Positions 32,784 to 41,695 are shown, counted from the stretch's first letter. The stretch is 55,000 bases of DNA from Clostridiales bacterium (GCA_022799115.1 JAAWNT010000015.1:1-55000); one strand, 5' to 3'. The notes: a model not told the origin generated them from the letters alone. Numbers and translations are program-made.

Positions 32784-33947
32784 ATGTATAATATTCTGAC
32801 CCTGAATAAGATCTCCAAGACTGGTCTCCAGCGCTTCAGCGATCAATATGTTTGCGCGGACAGCATGGAAACCCCCGACGCTGTGCTGGTGCGTTCCGCA
32901 TCCATGCATGAGATGGAGCTTCCTGAAAGCTTGCTGGCCATTGCCAGAGCCGGCGCGGGCGTTAACAACATTCCTGTGGACAAATGCTCGGAAGAAGGCA
33001 TTGTTGTATTTAACACCCCTGGCGCCAACGCCAACGCGGTGAAAGAACTGGTCATTGCCGGATTGCTGCTTTCCTCCCGTAAGGTGGCCGCCGGAATTGA
33101 CTGGGTAAAAACCCTCAAGGGCAAGGGCGACGAGGCCGCAAAGCTAGTAGAAAAAGGCAAGAGCGCGTTTGTAGGTCCGGAAATTCAGGGAAAAACCCTG
33201 GGTGTAGTGGGCTTGGGCGCCATCGGCATTCTGGTGGCCAACGCTGCCAAATCCCTGGGAATGGAAGTGTATGGATATGATCCCTTCCTGTCTGTAGACG
33301 CCGCGTGGGGACTTTCCCGCAACATCAAGCACGCCCTGTCTTTGGACGATATCTATGCAAACTGCGATTACATTACGGTTCATGTTCCGCTGAATCCCGA
33401 TACCAAAGAGATGATTAACGCGGAAAGCATTGCCAAAATGAAGGATGGCGTACGCATCCTCAACTATTCCAGAGCCGCTCTGGTAAACAACGCCGATATC
33501 ATTGAAGCTGTGGGCAGCGGCAAGGTATCCGCTTATGTCACCGATTTCCCCACCGATGAAGTGCTGGGTGTGGAAAACATCATTGCCATTCCTCATCTGG
33601 GCGCTTCCACCCCGGAATCAGAGGATAACTGCGCGCGCATGGCAGCCGACCAGGTGAAGGATTACCTGGAAAACGGCAATATTATCAATTCCGTCAACCT
33701 GCCCGCCGTATCTATGGCTCGCAGCGGCGACGCCCGTGTGTGTGTGATTCATAAGAATATTCCCAGCGTGATCACCAGCGTTACCGGCGTTCTGTCGGAG
33801 AACGGCGTGAACATTGAGAATATGCAGAGCAAATCCAGAAAGGATTATGCCTATACCATTTTGGATATCACCGGTTCTTCTCCCGACGCCGCCCTGCAGG
33901 GGCTGACCGCCATTGATGGCATCATCCGCGTTCGGGTGATTAAATAA
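32784..33947 (+). CDS. serA: D-3-phosphoglycerate dehydrogenase
   Basis: 387 residues. Catalytic and NAD-binding domains with VVGLGAIGILVA (about 140-151), Arg in RAGAGVNNIPV, and the HLGASTPESE catalytic His, followed by a C-terminal ACT domain (about 315-387) that usually binds serine for feedback inhibition. It oxidises 3-phosphoglycerate to 3-phosphohydroxypyruvate, the substrate of SerC. The ATG at 32784 is preferred to a GTG at 32775 for the AAGGTG site 8 bases upstream. Confidence 0.95.
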   Translation: MYNILTLNKISKTGLQRFSDQYVCADSMETPDAVLVRSASMHEMELPESLLAIARAGAGVNNIPVDKCSEEGIVVFNTPGANANAVKELVIAGLLLSSRKVAAGIDWVKTLKGKGDEAAKLVEKGKSAFVGPEIQGKTLGVVGLGAIGILVANAAKSLGMEVYGYDPFLSVDAAWGLSRNIKHALSLDDIYANCDYITVHVPLNPDTKEMINAESIAKMKDGVRILNYSRAALVNNADIIEAVGSGKVSAYVTDFPTDEVLGVENIIAIPHLGASTPESEDNCARMAADQVKDYLENGNIINSVNLPAVSMARSGDARVCVIHKNIPSVITSVTGVLSENGVNIENMQSKSRKDYAYTILDITGSSPDAALQGLTAIDGIIRVRVIK

Positions 33948-33975
33948 AAAGCTTTTTCTTACAATATAAGCTTCC

Positions 33976-34024
33976 AAAGCAAAAATCGCCGTGAATGTTT
34001 GATTCCGGCGGTTTTTGCTTTTTT
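33976..34024 (+). terminator. Terminator of serC-serA
   Basis: AAAGCAAAAATCGCCG pairs with CGGCGGTTTTTGCTTT, followed by TTTT, 29 bases after the serA stop. Confidence 0.88.
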
Positions 34025-34090
34025 ATTTCTTAAATTGGAAACTTATTCTTGCTTTTCCCTCGTTTTTCTTTTTTCGTGGTCAATGCTTTT

Positions 34091-34410
34091 TGCTGGTTTC
34101 CCAACTGTTGTCTTATCATAGATCCCTTTTGTTCGATTGTACCCGCTCATGCCGCGGGGGCACCTACTTTCTTGCTTGTACAAGAAAGTAGGCAAAGAAT
34201 ACACACAAGGGAGTGATTCCCCCTTGTGTATCCTCCCAAGGCCCGCTGCGGCGGGGTCTTCTACGTTGGCCGGGAAAGCATAACGGATACTTGGCGGGCC
34301 GTTAATATTTTCTGGTGCTTCCAGCGCTTTTGTGGGTTTTCATTCTCTTGTGAGAATAGCACCTCTTCTCTAAAGGCCCGCCAAAAATCCGTCTATGCCC
34401 TATCTTGCTG
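34091..34410 (-). repeat. Dispersed structured intergenic repeat, copy B
   Basis: Reverse-orientation copy of the family at 191-478 and 34836-35156. Read on the minus strand it carries the outer GGCGGGC pair, AACGTAGAAGA, a CTTGTGT-type hairpin, a CTACTTTCTTG/CAAGAAAGTAG hairpin, the small hairpin CCCGC-GGCATGA-GCGGG, and the tail with GTACAATC, GATCTATGATAA and GGGAAACCAGCA. With copy C it brackets the Cys-rich gene at 34611. No coding content. Confidence 0.8.
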
Positions 34411-34610
34411 TGCTCATAAGCTTCGATCATTTCTTTTAAATTCGGGATCATTTTCTATCCTATTCGTTATTCTATTTTAATTTACTACAATTAGTTTTAA
34501 ATAATTCCCTTATTTTTACTCGCTACCAATTTTCCGGGACACCATACGGTGTTTAAATCCACACCTCTTATCTTTTTTGTAGTAAAATGTCAGAAAGGAG
34601 GTGGGGAATC

Positions 34611-34796
34611 ATGGAAGAAAAAATTTGTAAAAGCTGCAAACACTTTCGCCTACACTATATAAAACTTGGAAGGTCTTATCGTTCCCTAAGATATGGCCAT
34701 TGTGTTTATCCTCGTTGCAAGAAACGGGAGGCAGACTGTCCCGCATGTGCCAACTGGACACAGCGAGACAGCAAGGAAGTAAAAAAGACATCCTAA
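34611..34796 (+). CDS. Small Cys-rich (zinc-ribbon-like) protein
   Basis: 61 residues. Seven-residue spaced metal-type Cys sites: CKSCKHF near the start, CVYPRCKKREADCPAC in the second half. The pattern CKHFxxHYxKxGRxYxxxxYGHC...PACxxW is one I associate with short uncharacterised clostridial proteins; a zinc-binding role is inferred. The ATG at 34611 has AAGGAGGTG 8 bases upstream. It lies alone between two inverted copies of the dispersed repeat, which may have moved with it. Confidence 0.7.
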   Translation: MEEKICKSCKHFRLHYIKLGRSYRSLRYGHCVYPRCKKREADCPACANWTQRDSKEVKKTS

Positions 34797-34835
34797 AAAA
34801 GATAAAAAACACAAGGAAACAACAAACGCCCCCAA

Positions 34836-35156
34836 GCGCAACGAGGTCGGGCATAAACGGATTTTTGGCGGGCTTTTTCTCCGAGGATGGGCGAACGTCA
34901 ATGGAAAAGTAACCCAGATGGGTTTTCTTTCCTGCGAGGCGCTTTGGGGCCCGCCAAGTATCCGTTATGCTCCCCGGGCTAACGTAGAAGAACCCCGCCG
35001 CGCGGGCCTTGGGGGATACACAAGGGGAATCACCCCTTGTGTGTATTCTTTGCGTACTTTCTTGTACAAGCAAGAAAGTACGTGCCCCCGCGGCATGAGC
35101 GGGTACAATAAAACAAAAGGGATCTATGATAACACATCAAGTTGGGAAACCAACAA
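34836..35156 (+). repeat. Dispersed structured intergenic repeat, copy C
   Basis: Forward-orientation copy. Blocks in order: ACGGATTTTTGGCGGGC, GGCCCGCCAAGTATCCGT, AACGTAGAAGAACCCCGCCG, a TACACAAGGGG/CCCCTTGTGTGTA hairpin, the hairpin GTACTTTCTTG/CAAGAAAGTAC (35056-35083), the small hairpin CCCGC-GGCATGA-GCGGG (35087-35103) and the tail GTACAATA...GATCTATGATAA...GTTGGGAAACCA. It is inverted relative to copy B, 425 bases away. Confidence 0.82.
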
Positions 35157-35208
35157 TAAGATTGGAATAAGGAACATAAAGAAATTGTCCACCGAAAAAA
35201 GCAAGCAA

Positions 35209-35255
35209 AAAAAGGAGAGGACGCAACACGCAAGCGGTTGCTTCCTCTCCTTTTT
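35209..35255. terminator. Bidirectional terminator next to nagA
   Basis: AAAAAGGAGAGGA and TCCTCTCCTTTTT form a stem with a 21-base loop, T-rich at both ends. It lies 23 bases after the nagA stop. Confidence 0.75.
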
Positions 35256-35277
35256 ATAATATCAACGCAACGGGGTC

Positions 35278-36417
35278 TCATTCCCCCACAACGACTTTCC
35301 CTTTGATAATGACCATCTTAATGTCATTGTTCGCATCCAATACCACAATATCCGCTAATTTCCCTTCTTTTATACTACCTGTAATATCATCCACCTTGAG
35401 CTGGCGGGCGGGATTGATGGTGGCGGACTTGATCGCCTGCCGGAAGGGAACGCCAAACTCCAGCAGATTTTTAAACTCCTCATGAATATTGCTGGTAGAA
35501 GCCGCGATGGTGCCATCCTCCAGCAGAGCCTTCCCGTTTCTCACAAACACGGGCTGTCCGCCCAGTTCGTAATCCCCGTCCGGGCAGCCGGCAGCCTTCA
35601 TGCTGTCACTGACAATGATTGTGCGGTCCTCGCCCAAAGAGGCAAAGGCGATGCGCAGAACGGCGGGATTGATGTGAAAGCCGTCGCAAATCAGCTCAGC
35701 GCACACCTTTTTATCATCCAACACCGCGCCCACCACGCCAGGGGCCCGATGAGTCAGCCCGGACATGGCGTTGAACATATGGGTTACCTGGGAGATGCCC
35801 AGGTCAAAGCCGTGCTTCGCCTGCTCATAGTTGGCGGCCGTATGGGCCAGGGATACCGCGCAGAAGGGGCACACGCTTTTGATAAACTCATCCGCGCCTT
35901 CGTTTTCCGCCGCAATATCCACCAACTTGATAATCCCGCCGCAGCCGTCGTACAGGCGTTTGAACTCCTCCACATCGGGATTGCGTACATAAGCGCCGTT
36001 TTGGGCGCCCTTTTTGCTCATGGCGATATAGGGGCCCTCCATGTTCACGCCCTGAGGATAGGCGCCGCTGACGCCCTCGTCCATGCATTTCTTCACATTG
36101 GCAAGAATACGGGTAATCTCATCCTCCGGCAAAGTCATGGTGGTGGGGCAAAACGAGGTAACGCCATGGGTAGCCAAATGAGCCGACATGGCCTCAATAG
36201 CCTCCGGAGTGGCGTCTCCCGTATCAAAACCGGCACAGCCGTGAATGTGTTGGTCGATAAAACCGGGAACGATGGTACAGCCTGTCAAGTCGTAGATCTT
36301 TTCATCTTGACATTGATCCGGTGTGCCGATCTCCGCAATGGTTTCCCTTGTGATGCGGATGTCCGCATCCACAATGTCAAACCGATCGTTTACTACTTTA
36401 GCGTTTTTAAGAAGCAT
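35278..36417 (-). CDS. nagA: N-acetylglucosamine-6-phosphate deacetylase
   Basis: 379 residues of the amidohydrolase family. Motifs: VPGFIDQHIHGCAGFDTGDA (metal-site HxH replaced by the NagA-type QHxHG), Glu in NMEGPY, HxxN in THMFNAMSG, and the catalytic Asp in IVSDSMKAAGC, near ELICDGFHINP. It removes acetate from GlcNAc-6-phosphate in amino-sugar catabolism and cell-wall recycling; nagB is not in the window. It has its own promoter (36512-36540). RBS GGAGG lies 8 bases upstream of the ATG. Confidence 0.95.
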   Translation of the reverse strand: MLLKNAKVVNDRFDIVDADIRITRETIAEIGTPDQCQDEKIYDLTGCTIVPGFIDQHIHGCAGFDTGDATPEAIEAMSAHLATHGVTSFCPTTMTLPEDEITRILANVKKCMDEGVSGAYPQGVNMEGPYIAMSKKGAQNGAYVRNPDVEEFKRLYDGCGGIIKLVDIAAENEGADEFIKSVCPFCAVSLAHTAANYEQAKHGFDLGISQVTHMFNAMSGLTHRAPGVVGAVLDDKKVCAELICDGFHINPAVLRIAFASLGEDRTIIVSDSMKAAGCPDGDYELGGQPVFVRNGKALLEDGTIAASTSNIHEEFKNLLEFGVPFRQAIKSATINPARQLKVDDITGSIKEGKLADIVVLDANNDIKMVIIKGKVVVGE

Positions 36418-36511
36418 AAGAGTTCCTCCAGCCTTTTCATTTAATTGTCAGGTTCCTTTGTGATACCGGACAGAGAATCTATTGCAACATTCCCTGTCTC
36501 TTTTCACTCTC

Positions 36512-36540
36512 ATTATAAAACACATTGTTCCATTCAACAA
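36512..36540 (-). promoter_or_regulatory. Promoter of nagA
   Basis: On the minus strand TTGTTG (36535-36540), 17 bases, TATAAT (36512-36517). The -35 region includes inverted arms TTGTT-N6-AACAA, which could bind a repressor. Confidence 0.65.
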
Positions 36541-36591
36541 GGGGGAGTATCCGAGAAAACCAATAAAAAATATGGGTGTTTTCTTACACAG

Positions 36592-36724
36592 AAAAAGGAG
36601 TTAAGAGAAATCTCTTAACTCCTTGAAGCATCAGACCTAGCCGATCAAAACAGATCGTGTGCCTTTGGGCACGGCGCTAATTCAAATATATCGCGCGAAC
36701 CTCGTTTGTCCGTCTGGATTACTT
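36592..36724 (-). ncRNA. Candidate small structured RNA, class unknown
   Basis: A self-contained minus-strand unit of about 130 bases. It has a near-perfect promoter (36731-36759), then a GC-rich structured body, then a terminator with a 14-bp stem (36595-36608 with 36611-36624) and a T-tract. Within the body, CAGAC pairs with GTCTG to close a multiloop holding three hairpins: CGCGCG...GCGC, GTGCC-CAAA-GGCAC, and CGATC-TGTTTT-GATCG. No start codon with a ribosome site is present. I compared it by eye with riboswitches, 6S, SRP and tmRNA and could not assign it. It may be a stand-alone sRNA or an attenuator leader of nagA, which however has its own promoter. Confidence 0.6.
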
Positions 36725-36730
36725 GTTTAT

Positions 36731-36759
36731 ATAATACAACATAATTCATAGTTTGTCAA
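36731..36759 (-). promoter_or_regulatory. Promoter of the candidate small RNA
   Basis: On the minus strand TTGACA (36754-36759), 17 bases, TATTAT (36731-36736). It is among the closest to consensus in the window. Confidence 0.7.
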
Positions 36760-36996
36760 GCATATTTGAAAAATTTCTATTGTACTTTTTGCTAAATCTG
36801 GCGATTTCGCTGCCTTAAGAATCCAATAGCTGCTCTCATTCCATATCTGAGATTTCTATAGAGACAGGGATAACCGCATGAAATCTTTCATAAAATGGAA
36901 CAGCGCCGGAAGGTTTACAAAGGCCGTGCATCATTGTTATTTTCAGGGCGGCATGTTATAATTTGATTGATAAACAGCAAAAAAGGAGCGTTTCTT

Positions 36997-37665
36997 TTGA
37001 ATCGAAGACATCGGTGTGTTCTTTGGATCCCGCGTGAATACCGGAAGTATTGGATTGGAGGAGGTCTTCTTCTTTTTCTGGCTTTCGTGGGAATCATGAT
37101 CCTTTTTTTCTCTTTTTGCCATCAGGAATCGGCCGTCACACCGGAACGAACAGCCGTGGACCAGATTGGGGATATCCCTTTATATACCAGGTTAATCCCG
37201 GAGGATTCGGGCGGACGGCCCGGGATCCAAAGAAAAATTCAATACATTGTGATCCATGAAACCGGCAACCCCTCCCCTGGAGCGGACGCCCAAGCTCACA
37301 GCGCCTATCTGCTGGAAGGCGGCGACGGCACTACGTCCTGGCATTACACGGTGGATGAAAAACAGATTTACCAACATCTCCCCGACAACGAGGTGGCATG
37401 GCATGCCGGCGATAAAACCAAAGCCGGCGGCGGCAATCTCAACGGAATCGGAATGGAGCTATGCGTGAATGAGGACGGAAATTTTGAGAAAACGTTTCAT
37501 AACGCCGCCCGGCTTACCGCCTATCTTCTGAATGCTTACGGCCTTTCCATCGATCAAGTGAAACAGCACAACGATTTTAATGGCAAAAACTGCCCGCAGA
37601 CGATCCGGGAGGATAACCGCTGGTCCGAATTTTTGGAAGCGGTACAGGGCTATCTGGATAAATAA
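36997..37665 (+). CDS. Membrane-anchored N-acetylmuramoyl-L-alanine amidase (Amidase_2)
   Basis: 222 residues. A basic N-terminus and one transmembrane helix (about 20-42) are followed by an Amidase_2/PGRP-type catalytic domain (about 75-220). Zinc ligands are His in IVIHETGNP, His in KQHNDFNGKNC and its Cys, with the catalytic pattern SWHYTVDE. It cleaves the bond between MurNAc and L-Ala in peptidoglycan. The start is TTG at 36997, with AAAGGAG 8 bases upstream; a TTG ten codons earlier precedes the ribosome site. Confidence 0.87.
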   Translation: MNRRHRCVLWIPREYRKYWIGGGLLLFLAFVGIMILFFSFCHQESAVTPERTAVDQIGDIPLYTRLIPEDSGGRPGIQRKIQYIVIHETGNPSPGADAQAHSAYLLEGGDGTTSWHYTVDEKQIYQHLPDNEVAWHAGDKTKAGGGNLNGIGMELCVNEDGNFEKTFHNAARLTAYLLNAYGLSIDQVKQHNDFNGKNCPQTIREDNRWSEFLEAVQGYLDK

Positions 37666-37808
37666 ATTTCTTTTCCTCATTTTCTCTAAAATATACCTAC
37701 CGGTTTTCTAATGATTTTTGGGTCGGTGCACATATGCCTGTTTGTTCGACTATCATTGTCAAAGGAAACCGCATCACACCTCTTATTTTTCCGCCGGAGG
37801 ATTTTCTT

Positions 37809-38735
37809 ATGAAGCACAGCAGCATTTATCAAAAAATTCAAATCAGCCATATGAACATCGAACAAAAAATAGGTAACTCTTTTTTGCAAATCAAACCTGG
37901 GATGCTGTGTATTTTTGATCAGGAGACGCCCTCGAACTCCCGTCATTATCACAATTGTTATGAACTATGTATTGTAATCGAAGGATTTGGGTACTTCTGG
38001 CACCAGGATGAGCGGTTCGAGGTAAAAAAAGGCGACGTATTTATTGCGGATCCTGACGCGGTGCACGAAATCGCCATTGCGGAGGACAAGGAGGGTATTC
38101 GGGACAACCAGCTGCACGTCTACCATTTTTCCATTTCGATCCACGAAAGCGAGCTGCCGAAAAAGGATTGCCCGGAGGAGATGGCTCTCATCCGTTTTGT
38201 GCGTGATCACGACCGGGTGCGCTCGGCGCAAAATAAACTGACGACCCATCTGCACTTCATTTATGAATACACCCGGATGAAGAACGGAATCCCCTATGTA
38301 TTGGAACATATTATCATCAACACGGTGATGGACAGCCTTTCTTCTCTGACCAGATCCCGCAAATCCATGGAAAACAACAAGGCTCCGTCCAATATCATAG
38401 ACGAAGCCCTTTTGTATATCGCACAGCATCTCCACGAAAAAATCACGCTGGAGATGGTAGCCAATCACGCCAACACCTCAAAACGTAATCTTCAGCTGCT
38501 GTTTAAGCAGCATCTCAATTCTACCGTCACCGATTATATCAATCATCGCCGCATGAGCGTAGCCTCCAGCTATCTGCGCATGAACTTCCGGGTAGGAGAT
38601 ATCGGCCCCAAGGTTGGGATTGAGGATCCCGCCCAGTTCTGCCGGGTATTTAAAAAGTATTACGGGCTATCTCCCAAAAAGTACCAGATGACTTATGCGG
38701 CCGACGGAATGACCTTTGCCGCTGATTTTAAATAG
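37809..38735 (+). CDS. AraC family transcriptional regulator
   Basis: 308 residues. A cupin-type sensor domain (about 25-110: SRHYHNCYELCIVIEG and VKKGDVFIADPDAVHEI) precedes two helix-turn-helix motifs of AraC (about 205-300), with TSKRNLQLLFKQHL and the signature VGIEDPAQFCRVFKKYYGLSPKKY. This architecture is common in regulators of sugar utilisation. The ATG at 37809 has GGAGG 8 bases upstream. It converges on the ROK gene (8-base overlap of stops) and may control the neighbouring mannoside genes. Confidence 0.9.
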   Translation: MKHSSIYQKIQISHMNIEQKIGNSFLQIKPGMLCIFDQETPSNSRHYHNCYELCIVIEGFGYFWHQDERFEVKKGDVFIADPDAVHEIAIAEDKEGIRDNQLHVYHFSISIHESELPKKDCPEEMALIRFVRDHDRVRSAQNKLTTHLHFIYEYTRMKNGIPYVLEHIIINTVMDSLSSLTRSRKSMENNKAPSNIIDEALLYIAQHLHEKITLEMVANHANTSKRNLQLLFKQHLNSTVTDYINHRRMSVASSYLRMNFRVGDIGPKVGIEDPAQFCRVFKKYYGLSPKKYQMTYAADGMTFAADFK

Positions 38736-39639
38736 CACGGTCCAGCCAATCTCCCGCAGCCCCCAGCAGCGCGCTTCGGGACAGCATATGGGAGCATACC
38801 AAATCCGGGCTGTTTTGGGGGAGCTGCTCTTTTATCGCTTCCTCCATATAAGGAAGAGCGCGGGAGATTTGTCCTCCTAATAACAGCACGTCCGGCCGGA
38901 ACTGCTCTACGCTGGACCGAACCGCCTGTCCCAGCATGCTGCCGTAATCCTTAAAGGTTTGAATGGCCGCTTCCTCCCCTTCCTGGGCCGACTGGAACAA
39001 TTCCGCTCCATCCATTTCCAAGCCGTTATCCCGGGCGCATTTCATCAAATAACGCCTGGAAACATAATCGTCCACAATCCCGTCTTGAAAGGGTTGGTCG
39101 TAGATCATCCCGTTGCAGGGCGCTCCCTGTTCTCCCCGGATTAGTTTGCCGTCTACCAAAAAGGCGGAACCGCATCCGGTGCCCAGCGTGAGGCACAGTA
39201 CTCTGCTGTATTGCCTGGCCAATCCCTCCCTGGCTTCTCCCAGAGCAAATGCCCACGCGTCGTTGAGCAGGGTAAATTTCACGTTGGCGAGCCTATGTCC
39301 CCCCGGTCGCGCGGCCAGCCTCTTTTTGAGCTCTGGGATCAGACGTACCCCATAGATCGCGTCAAATTTGCCCAGGTTGCGCATGTAGCTGATCCCGTTC
39401 CAGTAATCAAACGGTCCAGGAAACCCGATGGCCACTCCATCCAGACTGTCGGCAAAATAATAGGTTTTCTCAATGGCGCTCACCAAGCTTTGAAATATCT
39501 CTTCCGCATTCCGCTCCGCATGGGAAGGATAAGCGAGCACGCTTTCTTCGAGCAGGTATAGCTTTTCTCTCAGGCTCAAAACAAGTCCTGATTGAATGGA
39601 TGTTCCTCCCACATCCAGCGAAACAATTGTTTGTACCAT
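38728..39639 (-). CDS. ROK family sugar kinase/regulator-type protein
   Basis: 303 residues. N-terminal phosphate loop LDVGGTSIQSGLV (about 7-19), VAIGFPGPFDYWNG, LLNDAWAFALGEA with the catalytic Asp, and the second phosphate loop LTLGTGCGSAFLVDGKL. The ROK zinc motif (CxCGxxGCxE) and any N-terminal winged helix are absent, so this is a kinase without the usual zinc site and not a repressor. Likely a mannose or related hexose kinase given the adjacent isomerase gene (109-base gap, same strand). RBS GGAGAG before ATG at 39639. Confidence 0.85.
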   Translation of the reverse strand: MVQTIVSLDVGGTSIQSGLVLSLREKLYLLEESVLAYPSHAERNAEEIFQSLVSAIEKTYYFADSLDGVAIGFPGPFDYWNGISYMRNLGKFDAIYGVRLIPELKKRLAARPGGHRLANVKFTLLNDAWAFALGEAREGLARQYSRVLCLTLGTGCGSAFLVDGKLIRGEQGAPCNGMIYDQPFQDGIVDDYVSRRYLMKCARDNGLEMDGAELFQSAQEGEEAAIQTFKDYGSMLGQAVRSSVEQFRPDVLLLGGQISRALPYMEEAIKEQLPQNSPDLVCSHMLSRSALLGAAGDWLDRAI

Positions 39640-39687
39640 CTTGATCTCTCCTATTCGGATTGCAAAAGATTGGACTGTTTTCATCAT

Positions 39688-39725
39688 GACCGGCTTGCCT
39701 AATTGGTGCAAAGCCGGTCCTTTTT
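39688..39725 (+). terminator. Hairpin between ROK and isomerase genes, plus-strand U-tract
   Basis: GACCGGCTT (39688-39696) pairs with AAGCCGGTC (39711-39719), followed by TTTTT on the plus strand only. It lies between two minus-strand genes, so it would stop antisense readthrough rather than the operon. Confidence 0.5.
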
Positions 39726-39748
39726 GCAGAAATACTTGCAGGTAATGA

Positions 39749-41491
39749 TTATGTTCTGACGTATGCCTTGATTGTGGCCGCTTTTTGCCCCTCCTTGGCG
39801 GGACGTATACGATACTCTCCCACCTGGGCAGGTATAATAAAGGTTTCGGCATAATGAACGGTAAAAGGCTCAAAGGCGCACGTGGGACTTTCCACAACGG
39901 CGGCCTCTCCCTCCACCAAATTGAGCACATTTACCGAACCATTGGTATGGTGAGTAACTGGCCGGTCAAACCAATGGCGTCGGGTTTCAATGAATTCACG
40001 TTGGTGTAAACCGGTACGCTCCTCCACAATTCCGTCTTCTTGGCTGATCGTCTCCACCTGATTGGCCAGGTTTCCCTGCACCCAAGCGGTATCCCGGCTC
40101 CAGTCGATAACCTGCCGGGCGTGCTGAAGATGGATGGGGCGCGGCTTGCCGTCCAGCCCTAATCTCCCCCAATCCCACATCTTGAAGGTAAAAATATACG
40201 GCGTGGCGCTGATCTCCAGCACCATGGCGTTCTTCCCTGAACAATGGATGGTGCCCGCCGGGATCAAAAAGTGATCGTGCTTTTTGGCCGGCAGCCGGTT
40301 GACAAACCGCTCGGCGTCAAAAGGCGTTTCTCCGGATTGGGCTTCTTCCAGGCTATCCATCATCTCCTGTGGATCAATCCCCTCTTTCAGCCCCAAATAA
40401 ACCGTCGCATCCTCTTCGGCATCCAGCAGGTAGTAGCTTTCGTCCTGCGTATAATGCATGCCAAAGGTCTGCTGAATGTACTCTGTGAGCGGGTGTACCT
40501 GGAGGCTCAGATTCTGTCCGTCCATGGTATCCAAAAAATCGAACCGAATGGGAAACTCGGTTCCAAACCGGGCGTATACCTTTTCTCCCAGCAACGCCAG
40601 CGGCTCTCGCAGCACCAGATTGATGGAGGGAATTTCCACCCGCACGTCTCCAAATCCCAGACAAAGGCTGTTTTCTTCAGGGATACAGTCAAAGCACCAA
40701 GCATAGTTTTTAGGGCCTTCCTCCAGGTTGCACACCTTCTTCATCCATTGACCGCCCCACACGCCGGGATCGAAGAAGGGAACCACCCGGAAAGGACGGG
40801 CCGCCGCCTGGCGAAGTCCCTCTAGATGGGCCTGTCCCGTAATCATCTTAGGCTGTCCGGGCGCCGTGGTGTCCAACAGGTAATCCATACGGGAAAACAG
40901 CTTTGCCTTATGGCGGTCCAAAACCCGCCAATCAATGAAGAAGGAGCGTTTGTATTTCCTTAAGAACTCCTCTTCATAGTTGCTGGCTCTCAGGTTGGCC
41001 ACCTCGTTGCGCTTCATGCGGGTTTGCAGCTCCCAACGGGGCATATCGGCGTAAATCAGCACATCGGGGTCGCAAAGTAGGCTGGCTCCCGGCCCGATGA
41101 CCAACACCACTCCTTGTTGCACCGCTTCGATCCTTTGTCTCGCCAGCTTAAAGGAATCCTCCGGGAAAAACTCCTCCAAACGATGACAGGACAGCACGCC
41201 GAACACTCGGTCATCCGTGATGTTACGCCGAAGCATGTCCTCAATCTCCTGCTCCGAGCGCATATACGTTTGTGCATCTATAAGCTCCACGGGACGGAGA
41301 AAGGCAAACAGCCGTTCAATCTCCTCCTGGCGGACTCCCTGATAGCAATCCACACACACCACAGTTTTTCCCTGTGTGACGTTCTGCTTGAGGCGTTCTC
41401 TGATCTCCTCATCACCGCAAAAGCACTGTCCTTCGCATTGTTTTACTGTTACATAGGGGTGTAAGTCGTAATTGCCGTATCCTTGAACCAT
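39749..41491 (-). CDS. Class I mannose-6-phosphate isomerase with extra N-terminal domain
   Basis: 580 residues, much longer than the usual 310-390. The C-terminal part (about 235-580) is a cupin-type PMI: VVPFFDPGVWGGQWM, LSLQVHPLTEYIQ (metal QxH), HDHFLIPAGTIHCSGKN and ALEISATPYIFTFKMWDWGR. The first 230 residues look like a degenerate P-loop-kinase-like domain (TQGKTVVCVDCYQGV; GVVLVIGPGASLL; ADMPRWELQTRMKR) without a clear Walker A. It interconverts mannose-6-phosphate and fructose-6-phosphate. Divergent from GH38; -10 box TATAAT at 41524-41529 (minus). RBS GGGAGAG before ATG. Confidence 0.87.
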   Translation of the reverse strand: MVQGYGNYDLHPYVTVKQCEGQCFCGDEEIRERLKQNVTQGKTVVCVDCYQGVRQEEIERLFAFLRPVELIDAQTYMRSEQEIEDMLRRNITDDRVFGVLSCHRLEEFFPEDSFKLARQRIEAVQQGVVLVIGPGASLLCDPDVLIYADMPRWELQTRMKRNEVANLRASNYEEEFLRKYKRSFFIDWRVLDRHKAKLFSRMDYLLDTTAPGQPKMITGQAHLEGLRQAAARPFRVVPFFDPGVWGGQWMKKVCNLEEGPKNYAWCFDCIPEENSLCLGFGDVRVEIPSINLVLREPLALLGEKVYARFGTEFPIRFDFLDTMDGQNLSLQVHPLTEYIQQTFGMHYTQDESYYLLDAEEDATVYLGLKEGIDPQEMMDSLEEAQSGETPFDAERFVNRLPAKKHDHFLIPAGTIHCSGKNAMVLEISATPYIFTFKMWDWGRLGLDGKPRPIHLQHARQVIDWSRDTAWVQGNLANQVETISQEDGIVEERTGLHQREFIETRRHWFDRPVTHHTNGSVNVLNLVEGEAAVVESPTCAFEPFTVHYAETFIIPAQVGEYRIRPAKEGQKAATIKAYVRT

Positions 41492-41695
41492 TTTGATTCT
41501 CTCCCTTTTTGCTTCTTGCCTCTATTATAGTATCCGGGTTCTTGGATAAGAATGACTATAAACGCAAAAAAATGGACGAATTGTGCAACCTCCCCTCTAC
41601 CGATTTTTTAGAAAAACCGCATGGTTCCTACATTTTTCTAAAATTATATTGCCCGTTTGCCTGTAAAGTATCTTTCCTTTTCAAGAAACAAACGG

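Noticed and set aside
35482-36444. 320-codon plus-strand frame across nagA
   Set aside because: Antisense shadow; nagA motifs on the minus strand are unambiguous.
36525-36540. TTGTT-N6-AACAA near the nagA promoter as a Rex site
   Set aside because: Rex boxes have 8 bases between these arms (TTGTTAANNNNTTAACAA); the inner AA/TT positions do not match either.
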